A stretch of DNA of 64,000 nt from Pseudomonas sp. R28(2017). Its GTDB lineage: Bacteria; Pseudomonadota; Gammaproteobacteria; Pseudomonadales; Pseudomonadaceae. A program made the position numbers and the translations under genes. The stretch covers positions 186,001 through 250,000 of the forward strand of contig NZ_NEHW01000008.1 in the NCBI RefSeq assembly GCF_002112505.1. Direction: 5' to 3'. Below are positions 34,212 through 42,321 of the stretch, in pieces (positions within the stretch are counted from its first letter, which is position 1; each line of letters opens with the position of its first letter). The notes beneath the pieces were generated by a model. That model saw nothing but the letters and a program-made list of their open reading frames with translations. It was not told the origin of the DNA and ran no database searches.

Positions 34212-35171
34212 ATGAGCCCGATGCCCGCCACGCAGATTCAGGCCGATCCTCAGCAGGAAGCACTGGCGTGGTTTTCCCGCCTGCGCCAGCCCGGCTGCGA
34301 TGAAGGCGAACGCCAGGCATTCGGCCGTTGGTGCCAGGAGCCGCGCAACGCGCACGCCTATGCCGAACTGGAAGCGTGCTGGCAGCAGCTTCAGGTGCCC
34401 CCGGCCCGGCCCCGGCCACGCTTGCTCAAGGTCCGCCGCAGCTACCTGGGCAAGGTATCCGCCGTGCTGTTTCTGCTGCTGCTCGGCGCTTCTGCCTATC
34501 TTTACTGGCCGCTGATGCAACGCCTGGCCAGCGAACTGGCCACTGATGTGGGGGAGCGCCGTAGCGTGCGCCTGGCCGATGGTTCGACGTTGCACCTGGA
34601 CAGCGCCAGCGCGATGAACGTCGACCTGCGCGGACGCACACGTCAATTGCACCTGGTACAGGGCCAGGTGTACCTGGAGGTGGTGCTCGATGGACGTGCC
34701 ATGGAGGTTCAGGTGGACGATGCCCGTATCCAGGTCTATGGCACCCGCCTGATGGTGGCACGGCAGTCCGATCATGACGAACTGGTGGTGCTCAATGGCA
34801 AGGCCATGGTCATCCAGGGCGGCGACCAGCGCATGGTGTCGGCGGGGGAGCGAGTGACCTTCACCGAGGCGCGCATCAACCCGGTGCAAAAAGTCGACGT
34901 GAAGACGGCGGATGCCTGGCGCAGCGGCCAGTTGCATGCCCGCGATATGCCCTTGGGCCAGGTCCTCGAACGCCTGGCCAGCTATCAGGGCCGGCGGGTC
35001 TGGTTGATGGATGAACAGACTGCCTATCGACGCGTGAGCGGCGACTTCAACCTCGACCGCCCGGATGAAACCCTGGAGGCACTGGCCGCCGAGCAGCATT
35101 TGCAGCTCTACAGCGTGCTCGGGCAGTGGCTGATCGTGCGCCAGAACCGGGCCGGGTCGCTAAGTTTTTGA
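34212..35171 (+). CDS. orphan FecR-like transmembrane sensor
   Basis: This 319-residue protein has a DUF4880 N-terminal domain (about 14-60, ALAWFSRLRQPGCDEGERQA), one membrane segment (VSAVLFLLLLGASAYLYW, about 82-99) and a FecR periplasmic domain (VRLADGSTLHLDSASAMNVD) followed by an STN-like end. Unlike the other FecR in this window it has no sigma factor gene before it and no TonB receptor after it; a tRNA follows. It may work with a sigma factor encoded elsewhere or be left from a decayed system. ATG 34212 was chosen over a start 12 codons upstream, which lacks a ribosome site. Confidence 0.85.
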   Translation: MSPMPATQIQADPQQEALAWFSRLRQPGCDEGERQAFGRWCQEPRNAHAYAELEACWQQLQVPPARPRPRLLKVRRSYLGKVSAVLFLLLLGASAYLYWPLMQRLASELATDVGERRSVRLADGSTLHLDSASAMNVDLRGRTRQLHLVQGQVYLEVVLDGRAMEVQVDDARIQVYGTRLMVARQSDHDELVVLNGKAMVIQGGDQRMVSAGERVTFTEARINPVQKVDVKTADAWRSGQLHARDMPLGQVLERLASYQGRRVWLMDEQTAYRRVSGDFNLDRPDETLEALAAEQHLQLYSVLGQWLIVRQNRAGSLSF

Positions 35172-35239
35172 AAGCGTGCAATTTTTTTTTGAAATGAGTG
35201 TTGACATGGGTCCGTCACAAGGGAATAATGCGCCCCATC

Positions 35240-35316
35240 GGCTACATAGCTCAGTTGGTTAGAGCATAGCATTCATAATGCTGGGGTCCGGGGTTCAAGT
35301 CCCTGTGTAGCCACCA
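35240..35316 (+). tRNA. tRNA-Met (anticodon CAT)
   Basis: The 77-base gene folds as a cloverleaf: acceptor ggctaca/tgtagcc, D-arm with agctcagttggttagagc, anticodon loop ttCATaa at 35272-35278 and T-arm ggggttcaagtcccc-like. The CCA end is encoded. The starting G1-C72 pair fits an elongator rather than initiator methionine tRNA. A tRNA-Ile2 (lysidine-modified CAT) is the main alternative. Confidence 0.93.
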
Positions 35317-35322
35317 AACTTG

Positions 35323-35352
35323 AAAAGGGCTTACCGCAAGGTAAGCCCTTTT
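35323..35352 (+). terminator. strong intrinsic terminator after tRNA-Met
   Basis: aaaagggcttacc pairs with ggtaagccctttt around gcaa and is followed by ctttt. This is a textbook factor-independent terminator placed just after the tRNA. Confidence 0.9.
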
Positions 35353-35380
35353 CTTTTGCCTGTTGAAAAGTCCCGCCCTC

Positions 35381-35992
35381 TTAACGCACGCCGGCGACCG
35401 CCACGGCCAGCCCCAGGCCGATCAGCGCAACACCGATCACGCGGTCGACCAACCGCTGCCTTGCGATCATCAGCGCACGCAACCCCGCACTGGAAAAGAA
35501 CAACGCCACCAGGCTGAACCAGGCCCAGTGAGCGAACGACATGAATGCCCCGTAGGCGAAGTCCGCTGCCAGCGAACTGCCTGGCCGCACCACCTGGGTG
35601 TAGGCACTGATGACGAAGAGCATGGTCTTGGGGTTGAGCGCATTGGTCACGAAGCCTGTGCGCAAGGCAGCCAGCACACCGGAATGTGCCGCCTCCCCTT
35701 CCAGGCTGATCCGACCGGTATTGGTCAGTGACTGGTAACCCAGGTAGATCAGGTAACCCGCACCCAACACTTTCATGGCTAGGAACAGTGCCGGGCTCTG
35801 GCTGATGAGCACTGCGATCCCCAACACCGTGTACAGCACATGCACCTGCACGCCCAGGGCAATCCCCACCGCAGCGGCCAGCCCGGCCTTGCGACCCCGT
35901 GCGTAACTGCTGCGGGTGACCAGGGCGAAATCGGCACCGGGGCTGATGACAGCCAGGAGGGTGAACAGGGCGACGGCAATGAGTTCGGTCAC
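35381..35992 (-). CDS. LysE/RhtB family amino-acid exporter
   Basis: The 203-residue membrane protein has about six helices and the family segment FTLLAVISPGADFALVTRSS at its start, followed by GRKAGLAAAVGIALGV. Members export amino acids such as threonine, homoserine or lysine. The GTG at 35992 was chosen because the family begins at VTELIAVALF and GAGG lies before it. A divergent LysR-type gene begins about 130 bp away and probably controls it. Specific substrate is unknown. Confidence 0.85.
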   Translation of the reverse strand: MTELIAVALFTLLAVISPGADFALVTRSSYARGRKAGLAAAVGIALGVQVHVLYTVLGIAVLISQSPALFLAMKVLGAGYLIYLGYQSLTNTGRISLEGEAAHSGVLAALRTGFVTNALNPKTMLFVISAYTQVVRPGSSLAADFAYGAFMSFAHWAWFSLVALFFSSAGLRALMIARQRLVDRVIGVALIGLGLAVAVAGVR

Positions 35993-36125
35993 GGATAACG
36001 GCCTCGATAGACGATGAAAAAACACAGATACACCTATTATCGAGAGCAGGCTGAAGCGATAAAAACGATTTAATCTGAAGTGAATCTGATAGTTTTCCTG
36101 ACAGATATCTAAAGCCAGTGACCCC

Positions 36126-37040
36126 ATGAAGCTGCCAGCCCTCACCGCCTTCCGCTATTTCGATATCGCTGCCGAAACCGGCAGCTTCGTGCGCGCCGCC
36201 GAGCGCCTGCATGTCACCCACGGCGCCGTCAGCCGCCAGGTGCGCCTGCTCGAGGAAAGCCTGGGCATGGAGCTGTTCGAACGGCGCAATCGGGCGGTCT
36301 TCCTCACCCCCGCCGGCCGATCACTGCACGGCACCACCCAGGCGATCTTCGAACAGCTCGAAGGCGCCGTGCAGCGCCTGCAGCAGCAGGAACGCGACAA
36401 CGTACTGGTGCTGTCCTGCGAGCCGACCATCGCCATGCGCTGGCTGATCCCGCGCCTGCCGCGCTTCCACGCCGCGCACCCTGACCTGCAATTGCACCTG
36501 GTAGCTGCCGGGGGCCCGGTGGACTTCGCCCGCAGCGGGGTCGACCTGGCGCTACGCCGCGATGACTTCCATTGGCCATCGACGCTGCACAGCCTGAAGA
36601 TCTGCGATGAGTGGATAGGCCCGGTCAGCCGTACCAACAGCGACAACCTGAACGGCCAGCGCCTGCTGCACAGCAACACCCGCCCCAACGCCTGGCCCAC
36701 CTGGCTGCGCCTGAGCGGGCGGCAGGCCACCCACTGCGAACGCAGCGACTTCGAGCACTTCTATCTGTCCCTACAGGCCGCCAGCGCCGGGCTGGGCCTG
36801 GCCATCGCCTCGGCATTGATGGTGCGCGACGAACTCGACAGCGGCCAACTACAGGCCCCGTTCGGCTTCCTGCGCGATGGCTCTGCCTATCACCTGCTCA
36901 GCCCGCAGCCATTGAATGACGGCGGCAAGCGCCAGCGCTTTGCAGAATGGGTGACGAGCGAAAGTCTGACCTGCCTCTCTCACTTGGGCTTGCTGCAGAA
37001 CGACGAACCCGCACTGCCATCACCACCCCAGGTGCGATAA
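36126..37040 (+). CDS. LysR-type transcriptional regulator (GcvA-like)
   Basis: This 304-residue regulator has an N-terminal helix-turn-helix (about 6-65, FVRAAERLHVTHGAVSRQVR) and a ligand-binding domain beginning near 90. It belongs to the GcvA/AmpR-like subgroup by the ALRRDDFHWP motif region. It is divergent from the LysE exporter gene, the usual arrangement in which the regulator senses the exported amino acid. Its 3' end overlaps by 61 bp the 3' end of the M15-like gene on the other strand. Confidence 0.87.
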   Translation: MKLPALTAFRYFDIAAETGSFVRAAERLHVTHGAVSRQVRLLEESLGMELFERRNRAVFLTPAGRSLHGTTQAIFEQLEGAVQRLQQQERDNVLVLSCEPTIAMRWLIPRLPRFHAAHPDLQLHLVAAGGPVDFARSGVDLALRRDDFHWPSTLHSLKICDEWIGPVSRTNSDNLNGQRLLHSNTRPNAWPTWLRLSGRQATHCERSDFEHFYLSLQAASAGLGLAIASALMVRDELDSGQLQAPFGFLRDGSAYHLLSPQPLNDGGKRQRFAEWVTSESLTCLSHLGLLQNDEPALPSPPQVR

Positions 37041-37564
37041 CCCGCCGTATCGATGTGGATGCGCCCGCTCGGATAACGCCCCAACCCCATGCTCCAGGCC
37101 TGGCCATGCTGCTGCCAGAAGCGACACAGCGGGTTGGGATCAGCCCAGGCCGGCAGCAGGATATCGACCGCGAAGGCACGGGTATGGGCACTGGCCACGG
37201 CGCCGCCGGCGCAACGATTGAGCGCAGGATCGCGATAGGCCGATACCACTTCAAACTGGCGCAAGATGCCTTGCCCGTCGAGGGTATTGATCAACGACAA
37301 CGTGGACCGCACTGCCGGCCAGTTGCTGGCAGGCGGCACCGCGAACGGCGAGGCATGGCACAGCTTCCAGTCCGAGGCCGAACGCAGCAGCTGATGGATA
37401 GGCACCACACCATACAGGCGAGCCTCCACCAGCATCTCGCGAAACGGCCGGGTCTGATGGTCACCGGCCCACTGCGCGAACATCCACAGGTCACGCTCGT
37501 CAGCCGCCGCCATTGTGCTCGACAGCACACCCGCAGCCAGCAGCAGCCTGCTTGCTCTTCTCAT
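36980..37564 (-). CDS. exported M15-like peptidase (D-Ala-D-Ala carboxypeptidase fold)
   Basis: This 194-residue protein has a signal peptide (RRASRLLLAAGVLSSTMAAA). Candidate zinc ligands are His127 and Asp134 in SAHTRAFAVD and His170 in RIHID, the pattern of peptidase M15/DUF882 enzymes that trim peptidoglycan peptides. YRDPALNRCAG supplies the conserved arginine. ATG 37564 with GGGAG upstream was chosen over an ATG two codons before. The gene ends inside the LysR gene on the opposite strand. Actual peptidoglycan activity is inferred from motifs. Confidence 0.7.
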   Translation of the reverse strand: MRRASRLLLAAGVLSSTMAAADERDLWMFAQWAGDHQTRPFREMLVEARLYGVVPIHQLLRSASDWKLCHASPFAVPPASNWPAVRSTLSLINTLDGQGILRQFEVVSAYRDPALNRCAGGAVASAHTRAFAVDILLPAWADPNPLCRFWQQHGQAWSMGLGRYPSGRIHIDTAGYRTWGGDGSAGSSFCSKPK

Positions 37565-37631
37565 CCCCATGCTCCCTGCCCCAGTATGAGCGCGGCCGCC
37601 AACCCAGGCGGCCACTGACAAGGAGTTAAGC

Positions 37632-38789
37632 ATGCACAAGACTGCCGCAACGAGCCTCGCCGCCCTCGCCTTCAGCAGCCTGGCCATGGCGGATGCCCGC
37701 ATCGACCTGGGCGACGCCCAGCGCGTCACCCGCCTGTTCGCCTACCCCAACAACTGCCATGTGATCTGCTACCGCAACTGGACGCTGGAGCAGACCGTGG
37801 AGCACTACCTGACCCAGAGCGTACGCCGCGACGGCTACGCCAACGCCCAGGTGCACGTCAGCCGTGACCATGACCGGCTGCACGCCACCATCAGCGAGGT
37901 ACCCGCCGACTATGCCAAGCCTTTGCGCAAGCTGCTCGACAGTGGCGAGCTAGCCTACAACGGTGCCACCCGGCTGAACAAGGACGGCAAATGGTCCTAC
38001 GACTGGTACCTGTTCCTGCCGCTGGGCATGGCCCTGCAGAACCGCCGCAGCATCGAGCTGCTGCACTTCCCGCCGGACTATTCGCTGACCCAGGCCCAGG
38101 ATTATCTGCGCTCCAACACCACCGACCGCTGGGCCGAACTGCTCACCTTCAACGGCGTCGACGCCAGCCAGACCGCGGGCTACCAGACCATCATCGACAT
38201 CGCCCCGATCGCCGCCCCGGCCAGCGCGGGTGATGCCCTGACTGGCACCTACGGCTACTTCAAGGATTACCAGTTGCGCATGGTGCGTGAAATGACCCTG
38301 CACAGCGCTGCCAAGCCCCTGCCGATGGTCGCCTTCGGTGCCCCGGTGCGCAGCTGGATCCAGCAACAGTACGGTCCGCAGGTGGACGTGCTGGGCCTGG
38401 TCAGCATCAGCCCGCAGGCGGGTGCGCAGGTGCCGGTGCTGGGCGCCAACCATCCGAGTGCGATCTGGTATGCGGCGAACAAGGACAGCCATGGCGGCGA
38501 TCAGGATGCAGCCGATGCGGCGGGTTTGAAGATGATGGGGCAGGATTTGACGGCGTCTTGCTGGCAGGCAGGCATGGGGCGCAACCCAGAGGCCGAACCG
38601 AAGATGACCCTGAATGCCTGCTCGACCAAGTGGCAGGTGACGCAGAAAAAGCAGACCTGCGAGCTGTTCTTCCGCACGGTGCGCAAGTACACGCCAGAGC
38701 AGGCGGCGGCGAAGTGCAATACCGGGGAGATGACCAGAACCCTCCGGGACCTGCGCAAGCCGGTCGAGGTCGTGCCGCGGGAACTGTGA
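37632..38789 (+). CDS. exported protein of unknown function
   Basis: I do not recognise this 385-residue protein. It begins with a signal peptide (MHKTAATSLAALAFSSLAMA) and continues with DARIDLGDAQRVTRLFAYPN. Eight or so cysteines (for example NNCHVICYRN near the start and TASCWQAGM, NACSTKW, QTCELFF, KCNTGEM near the end) suggest disulfide bonds in the periplasm. No membrane segment or enzyme motif is evident. It is divergent from the M15-like gene, with only about 70 bp between starts, and ends at a REP pair. Confidence 0.7.
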   Translation: MHKTAATSLAALAFSSLAMADARIDLGDAQRVTRLFAYPNNCHVICYRNWTLEQTVEHYLTQSVRRDGYANAQVHVSRDHDRLHATISEVPADYAKPLRKLLDSGELAYNGATRLNKDGKWSYDWYLFLPLGMALQNRRSIELLHFPPDYSLTQAQDYLRSNTTDRWAELLTFNGVDASQTAGYQTIIDIAPIAAPASAGDALTGTYGYFKDYQLRMVREMTLHSAAKPLPMVAFGAPVRSWIQQQYGPQVDVLGLVSISPQAGAQVPVLGANHPSAIWYAANKDSHGGDQDAADAAGLKMMGQDLTASCWQAGMGRNPEAEPKMTLNACSTKWQVTQKKQTCELFFRTVRKYTPEQAAAKCNTGEMTRTLRDLRKPVEVVPREL

Positions 38790-38802
38790 TCGACTTGCTG
38801 AC

Positions 38803-38892
38803 GCCTTCGCGGGCAAGCCCGCTCCCACAGGGATCTGCGCTGGTCTGAAGGCAATCAATCCTGTGGGAGCGGGCTTGCCCGCGAAGGGGCCA
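38803..38892. repeat. inverted REP pair
   Basis: Two REP copies (cttcgcgggcaagcccgctc and its complement) face each other with a ~25-bp spacer. They lie between two genes that end toward each other. Confidence 0.85.
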
Positions 38893-38904
38893 GTACAGGT
38901 TTGC

Positions 38905-39360
38905 TCAGTCCTCGAGCAAGGTACAGGCCATCACCAAGGCATCTTCACGCCCACCAGCAACCGGGTAGTAATCACGACGGCGGCCGATCTCGTTGAAGCC
39001 ATAACGCTCGTACAAGCGATACGCCGACTGATTGCTCGCCCGCACTTCGAGGAAGCACTCGCGGCCATTGAGCTGGTAGGCCCGCGCCATCAGGTGCTCG
39101 AGCAGCTTCAGGCCAAGGCCGCACCCCTGGTTCTCCGGCTTGACGGTAATGTTGAGCAGGTGCGCCTCATCGATGATCACGTTGATCACGCCATGCCCCA
39201 CCTGCTGCTGGCCATCGAACATCAGCCACACTTCATAGGACTTCAGCGCATCCTGAAAAATACCGCGGGTCCAGGGATGGCTGAACGCTGCATATTCGAT
39301 CTTAAGCACGGCATCCAGATCCGCCTCGGTCATCGGGCGGAAACTGATCGAGTCACTCAT
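38905..39360 (-). CDS. rimI: ribosomal protein S18-alanine N-acetyltransferase
   Basis: The 151-residue GNAT enzyme acetylates the N-terminal alanine of ribosomal protein S18. Motifs are FRPMTEADLDAVLKIEYAAF at the start, the acetyl-CoA loop ENQGCGLGLKLLEHLM and LEVRASNQSAYRLYERYGF, all typical of RimI. Its ATG overlaps the stop of the upstream gene (ATGA), so both are translated together. Confidence 0.92.
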   Translation of the reverse strand: MSDSISFRPMTEADLDAVLKIEYAAFSHPWTRGIFQDALKSYEVWLMFDGQQQVGHGVINVIIDEAHLLNITVKPENQGCGLGLKLLEHLMARAYQLNGRECFLEVRASNQSAYRLYERYGFNEIGRRRDYYPVAGGREDALVMACTLLED

Positions 39361-40145
39361 TCAACGCTCTTCCAGCGCGCCATCAGCTGGCGCATCGCTT
39401 GCCAGACGTCCGCCTTGCGCTGCGGCTCGTCCATCAACAGTTCAAGGCCCGGCAAGGCCCAGGCATCGCCCAGGCCGTCGACCTTCAGTACTTGGTAATA
39501 CGCTTCAGCGTCGGCGCTGGCGGCATAGCGCATGGCCGGCAGGCCGATCAGCCACAGCACGTTGCAGGGGGTTTCTTCGAGGCGCGCCTGGATGAAGCCC
39601 TGGACGAAATCACGCGCGGCATCCGGCCCCTGGTCCATGTTGCCGCGCACCAGCAGCGGCCAGCGTACCGGCTCGCCGATGATCTGCGGCGCATCGGGCA
39701 GGCCGGCGGCGCGCAGCATGTCCTTGAGCAGCAGATAGGACGGATCGCGACTCTGGAATGGCTGCCCGGTGGCCAGCTCGACCAGCAACAGGCAGCTGCC
39801 GGCGCGCAGCAGTTGCAGCGAAAAGCGCGGTGGTGGCACCGGGGCCGGACGTGGCGCGGGAGCCTCTTCCTCGGCTTCGACTGGCTTGGCAGCGACCTTG
39901 GGCGTGCTGCCCGGACGCGGAATCTCGATTTTCGGGCGTTCGCCGGAGCGGGCCTGGGGCGCGGCCGGGGCGTCATTGGCCGCAGGTGCGGCTGGCCGGA
40001 CCTCGAAGTCGATATCCTCTACCGGCGCTTGTGGCAACAGCAGCTCGGGGCGCGACGGTGCGGCGAACGGCAGTTCGGCGCGCGGCAGCCAATGCACCAC
40101 TTGCATGGCGGAAAGGTAGGCGCGGCGGCGGGGTTCGGTCAGCAC
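39357..40145 (-). CDS. proline-rich protein coupled to rimI, function unknown
   Basis: This 262-residue product has an N-terminal region RAYLSAMQVVHWLPRAELPF, then a proline- and alanine-rich linker (about 45-115, with KIEIPRPGSTPK and APRPAPVPPPRF), and a conserved C-terminal half (LLLVELATGQPF to MARWKSVE). Homologues are sometimes labelled TonB-like because of the proline linker, but no membrane anchor or TonB fold is visible. The conserved half resembles small proteins always found before rimI in Pseudomonas. GTG 40145 is a best guess; ATG 40106 is the alternative. The 3' end overlaps rimI by 4 bp. Confidence 0.65.
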   Translation of the reverse strand: MLTEPRRRAYLSAMQVVHWLPRAELPFAAPSRPELLLPQAPVEDIDFEVRPAAPAANDAPAAPQARSGERPKIEIPRPGSTPKVAAKPVEAEEEAPAPRPAPVPPPRFSLQLLRAGSCLLLVELATGQPFQSRDPSYLLLKDMLRAAGLPDAPQIIGEPVRWPLLVRGNMDQGPDAARDFVQGFIQARLEETPCNVLWLIGLPAMRYAASADAEAYYQVLKVDGLGDAWALPGLELLMDEPQRKADVWQAMRQLMARWKSVE

Positions 40146-40346
40146 GGGTCGGGGGTCCGGGGTTTGAAACGTCGCACATTCTAACGTTGTTGATCGGGCT
40201 GTGCTGCAACTGGTCGGCGGAAATTTGAGGCCAGTGAATCCCCTACAAGGGCCAAGGTTATCTCTCATTACAGACCAAGGGGTGAAATCATCCCCCCCGG
40301 ATGAAGTACAATCGCCCCCTTTTTACTTGGCAACGAGTAGACGCCA

Positions 40347-41624
40347 ATGATCGAACCCAAGCGCGTCCTGCGCGCCCTAGCCGAACACTGGGCCCTGATC
40401 GAGCCGCTGTGCGAGCGTTTCGACCAGGGCACCCTGAGCCTGGTGGAGCTGCGCCAGCAACTGGGCCGCCAGCAGGTGGAAAGCACGCCGCAGGACATCA
40501 CCCAGCTGCTCGACGTGTGGATCCGCCTGGATATCCTGGTGCCGGTGGCCAAGAGCCCGAACCGTTTCGAGCTCAACGCCCAGATCCACGACTTCCTCGC
40601 CTACCTGCGCCGCGAGCACCGGCTGGGCCTGTGCCTGGAGATCGAGGCCTACCTGCGCCACCTGGAGCGCCTGGCCGGGCACATCCAGGATGCCTTCGAC
40701 AACCGCGACAGCGACGACCTGGCGCGCCAGCTGCGCCTGCTCGACATGCGCGTGCGCGACGTGCTGAAGAAGCTCGACAACGACGAGCAGGCGCTGGTTG
40801 CCGTGGCCGAACGGGCCAAGACCAGCAACCGCCAGATCCCGCTGCGCCAGCGTTACGCCGAAGTACTGGCGACCTGGGACGAATACGTCGAGCCGATGAT
40901 CCAGCTGGTGAACGCCGACGGCGCCTTCGAGCAAGGCGTGCGCAAGGTCGAGACCGTGCTGCTGAAACTGCTCGGCGAACAGGCGCGCCTCGGCCACCTG
41001 GTCGACGACGACATGCTGCTGCGCACCCACGCGCGCATCCTGGAAATGCAGACCAGCGCCCAGCTGACCCTGCGCCACGCCCGCGAACTGCTGCTGCCGC
41101 TGCGTGAAGAAGCGCGCCGGCACAACGCCGTGACCCGTGGCGCGGCGCTAGCGCTGTCGGTCATTCGCCGCAAGGGCATCGACGCCGTGCCGCAAGCCGC
41201 CATGCCGCTGTTCACCCGCCCGCAGAGCACCTTCCTCGGCAGTGCCAGCCAGGTCGAGGCCTATGTCTATGCCCTGGCCCGCTTCGAGCCGAAGCCGGCC
41301 AAGTTCCCCAAGGCGCACAAGACCCAGAAAGGCCCGCTGCCGCGTGCGCCACGCACGGTCAAAGAGATGCTCGAGCGCTGCGAAGACGCCCTGCCCCTGC
41401 CGGACCTGATGGTCTGGCTGCTGGACCAGGAGCCCGAAGGCGCCACCGACGAACTGCTGTACTGGTTCTCGCGCCTGTCGCGGGAGAAGCGCTTCAAGCG
41501 CGAACGCCTGGAACGGCGCGAGTACACCACCCACGAACACCTGGTCAGCCTGCGCTCGTTCGCCCTGACGTCCAGCCGCGAAGCGCAACCTGAAACCAAC
41601 GCGAGCCCAGCCAATGCATCTTGA
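40347..41624 (+). CDS. mksF: condensin kleisin subunit MksF
   Basis: The 425-residue protein begins MIEPKRVLRALAEHWALIEP and is mainly helical, with a winged-helix-like N-terminus and a middle coiled region. It matches the kleisin component of the MksBEF condensin of Pseudomonas, which bridges the MksB ATPase heads during chromosome organisation. The gene overlaps mksE by 11 bp, and the operon continues to mksB. The name assumes the order F-E-B known in Pseudomonas. A defence-type MksBEFG would have a nuclease-like mksG, which is absent. Confidence 0.88.
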   Translation: MIEPKRVLRALAEHWALIEPLCERFDQGTLSLVELRQQLGRQQVESTPQDITQLLDVWIRLDILVPVAKSPNRFELNAQIHDFLAYLRREHRLGLCLEIEAYLRHLERLAGHIQDAFDNRDSDDLARQLRLLDMRVRDVLKKLDNDEQALVAVAERAKTSNRQIPLRQRYAEVLATWDEYVEPMIQLVNADGAFEQGVRKVETVLLKLLGEQARLGHLVDDDMLLRTHARILEMQTSAQLTLRHARELLLPLREEARRHNAVTRGAALALSVIRRKGIDAVPQAAMPLFTRPQSTFLGSASQVEAYVYALARFEPKPAKFPKAHKTQKGPLPRAPRTVKEMLERCEDALPLPDLMVWLLDQEPEGATDELLYWFSRLSREKRFKRERLERREYTTHEHLVSLRSFALTSSREAQPETNASPANAS

Positions 41625-42321
41625 TCTTTCCGAACTGTCCCAGCTCGCGCCGATCTTCCGCGAGCTGTTCAAGGGCTTCCACGTCAGCCGCCGCGACCCA
41701 GAAATGTACGCCCAGCTGTCGAACTTCCAGGACCAGTACCGCACCCTGTTCAAGGCCCTGGGCTTCGAACTGGTGTGCGACACCCGCGGGTTCTACTACT
41801 TCGTCCCCGAGCAGGCCGCCGCGCAGGTCAACAAGACCGCGCAGCGCCTGTCGCTGTTCACCTTCATCATCGTCGAGCACCTGGCCGACCAGGGCCGCGA
41901 CCCGATGGCCGTGCTCGACGGCGGCAGCATCGGCCGCGACGAGCTGCCCTCGCTGCTGGACAAGTATCGTGACCTGTTCCTGCAGGCCGAAGTGCAGACC
42001 GTCGACGAGCTGGAAGAAAAGATCATGCGCCGCATGACCCAGCTCGGTTTCGCCCATGAAGAAGGCGGCATCTACCGCTTCCTGCCGCCGATGCACCGCT
42101 TCCTCGACGTGTGCCTGTCGGTGCAGCAGGACCGCGACCTGGCCGCCAGCCTGCACAGCGACTTGCCGCTGCCGACCCCGGTCCTGGTGGAAGAAGAAAG
42201 CCCGGAACAACTCAACCGCACCGACGACCCGCTCGACCTCACCCCGTTCGACGGCGAGGAAAGCGAAGAGGATGCCCTGGCCCGGGCCATCCGCGAAGAG
42301 CAACAGGAGATTGACGCATGA
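41614..42321 (+). CDS. mksE: condensin subunit MksE
   Basis: This 235-residue protein begins MHLDLSELSQLAPIFRELFK and has winged-helix-like segments (LFTFIIVEHLADQGRD, LEEKIMRRMTQLGFAHEEGG) and an acidic tail (about 190-235). It is the small accessory subunit that binds the kleisin MksF. Its start overlaps mksF by 11 bp and its stop overlaps the mksB start by 4 bp. Confidence 0.9.
   Translation: MHLDLSELSQLAPIFRELFKGFHVSRRDPEMYAQLSNFQDQYRTLFKALGFELVCDTRGFYYFVPEQAAAQVNKTAQRLSLFTFIIVEHLADQGRDPMAVLDGGSIGRDELPSLLDKYRDLFLQAEVQTVDELEEKIMRRMTQLGFAHEEGGIYRFLPPMHRFLDVCLSVQQDRDLAASLHSDLPLPTPVLVEEESPEQLNRTDDPLDLTPFDGEESEEDALARAIREEQQEIDA

Noticed and set aside
35240..35316. tRNA-Met as an integration site for a mobile element
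   Set aside because: No integrase gene and no second copy of the tRNA 3' end is visible nearby; the tRNA is followed at once by its terminator.
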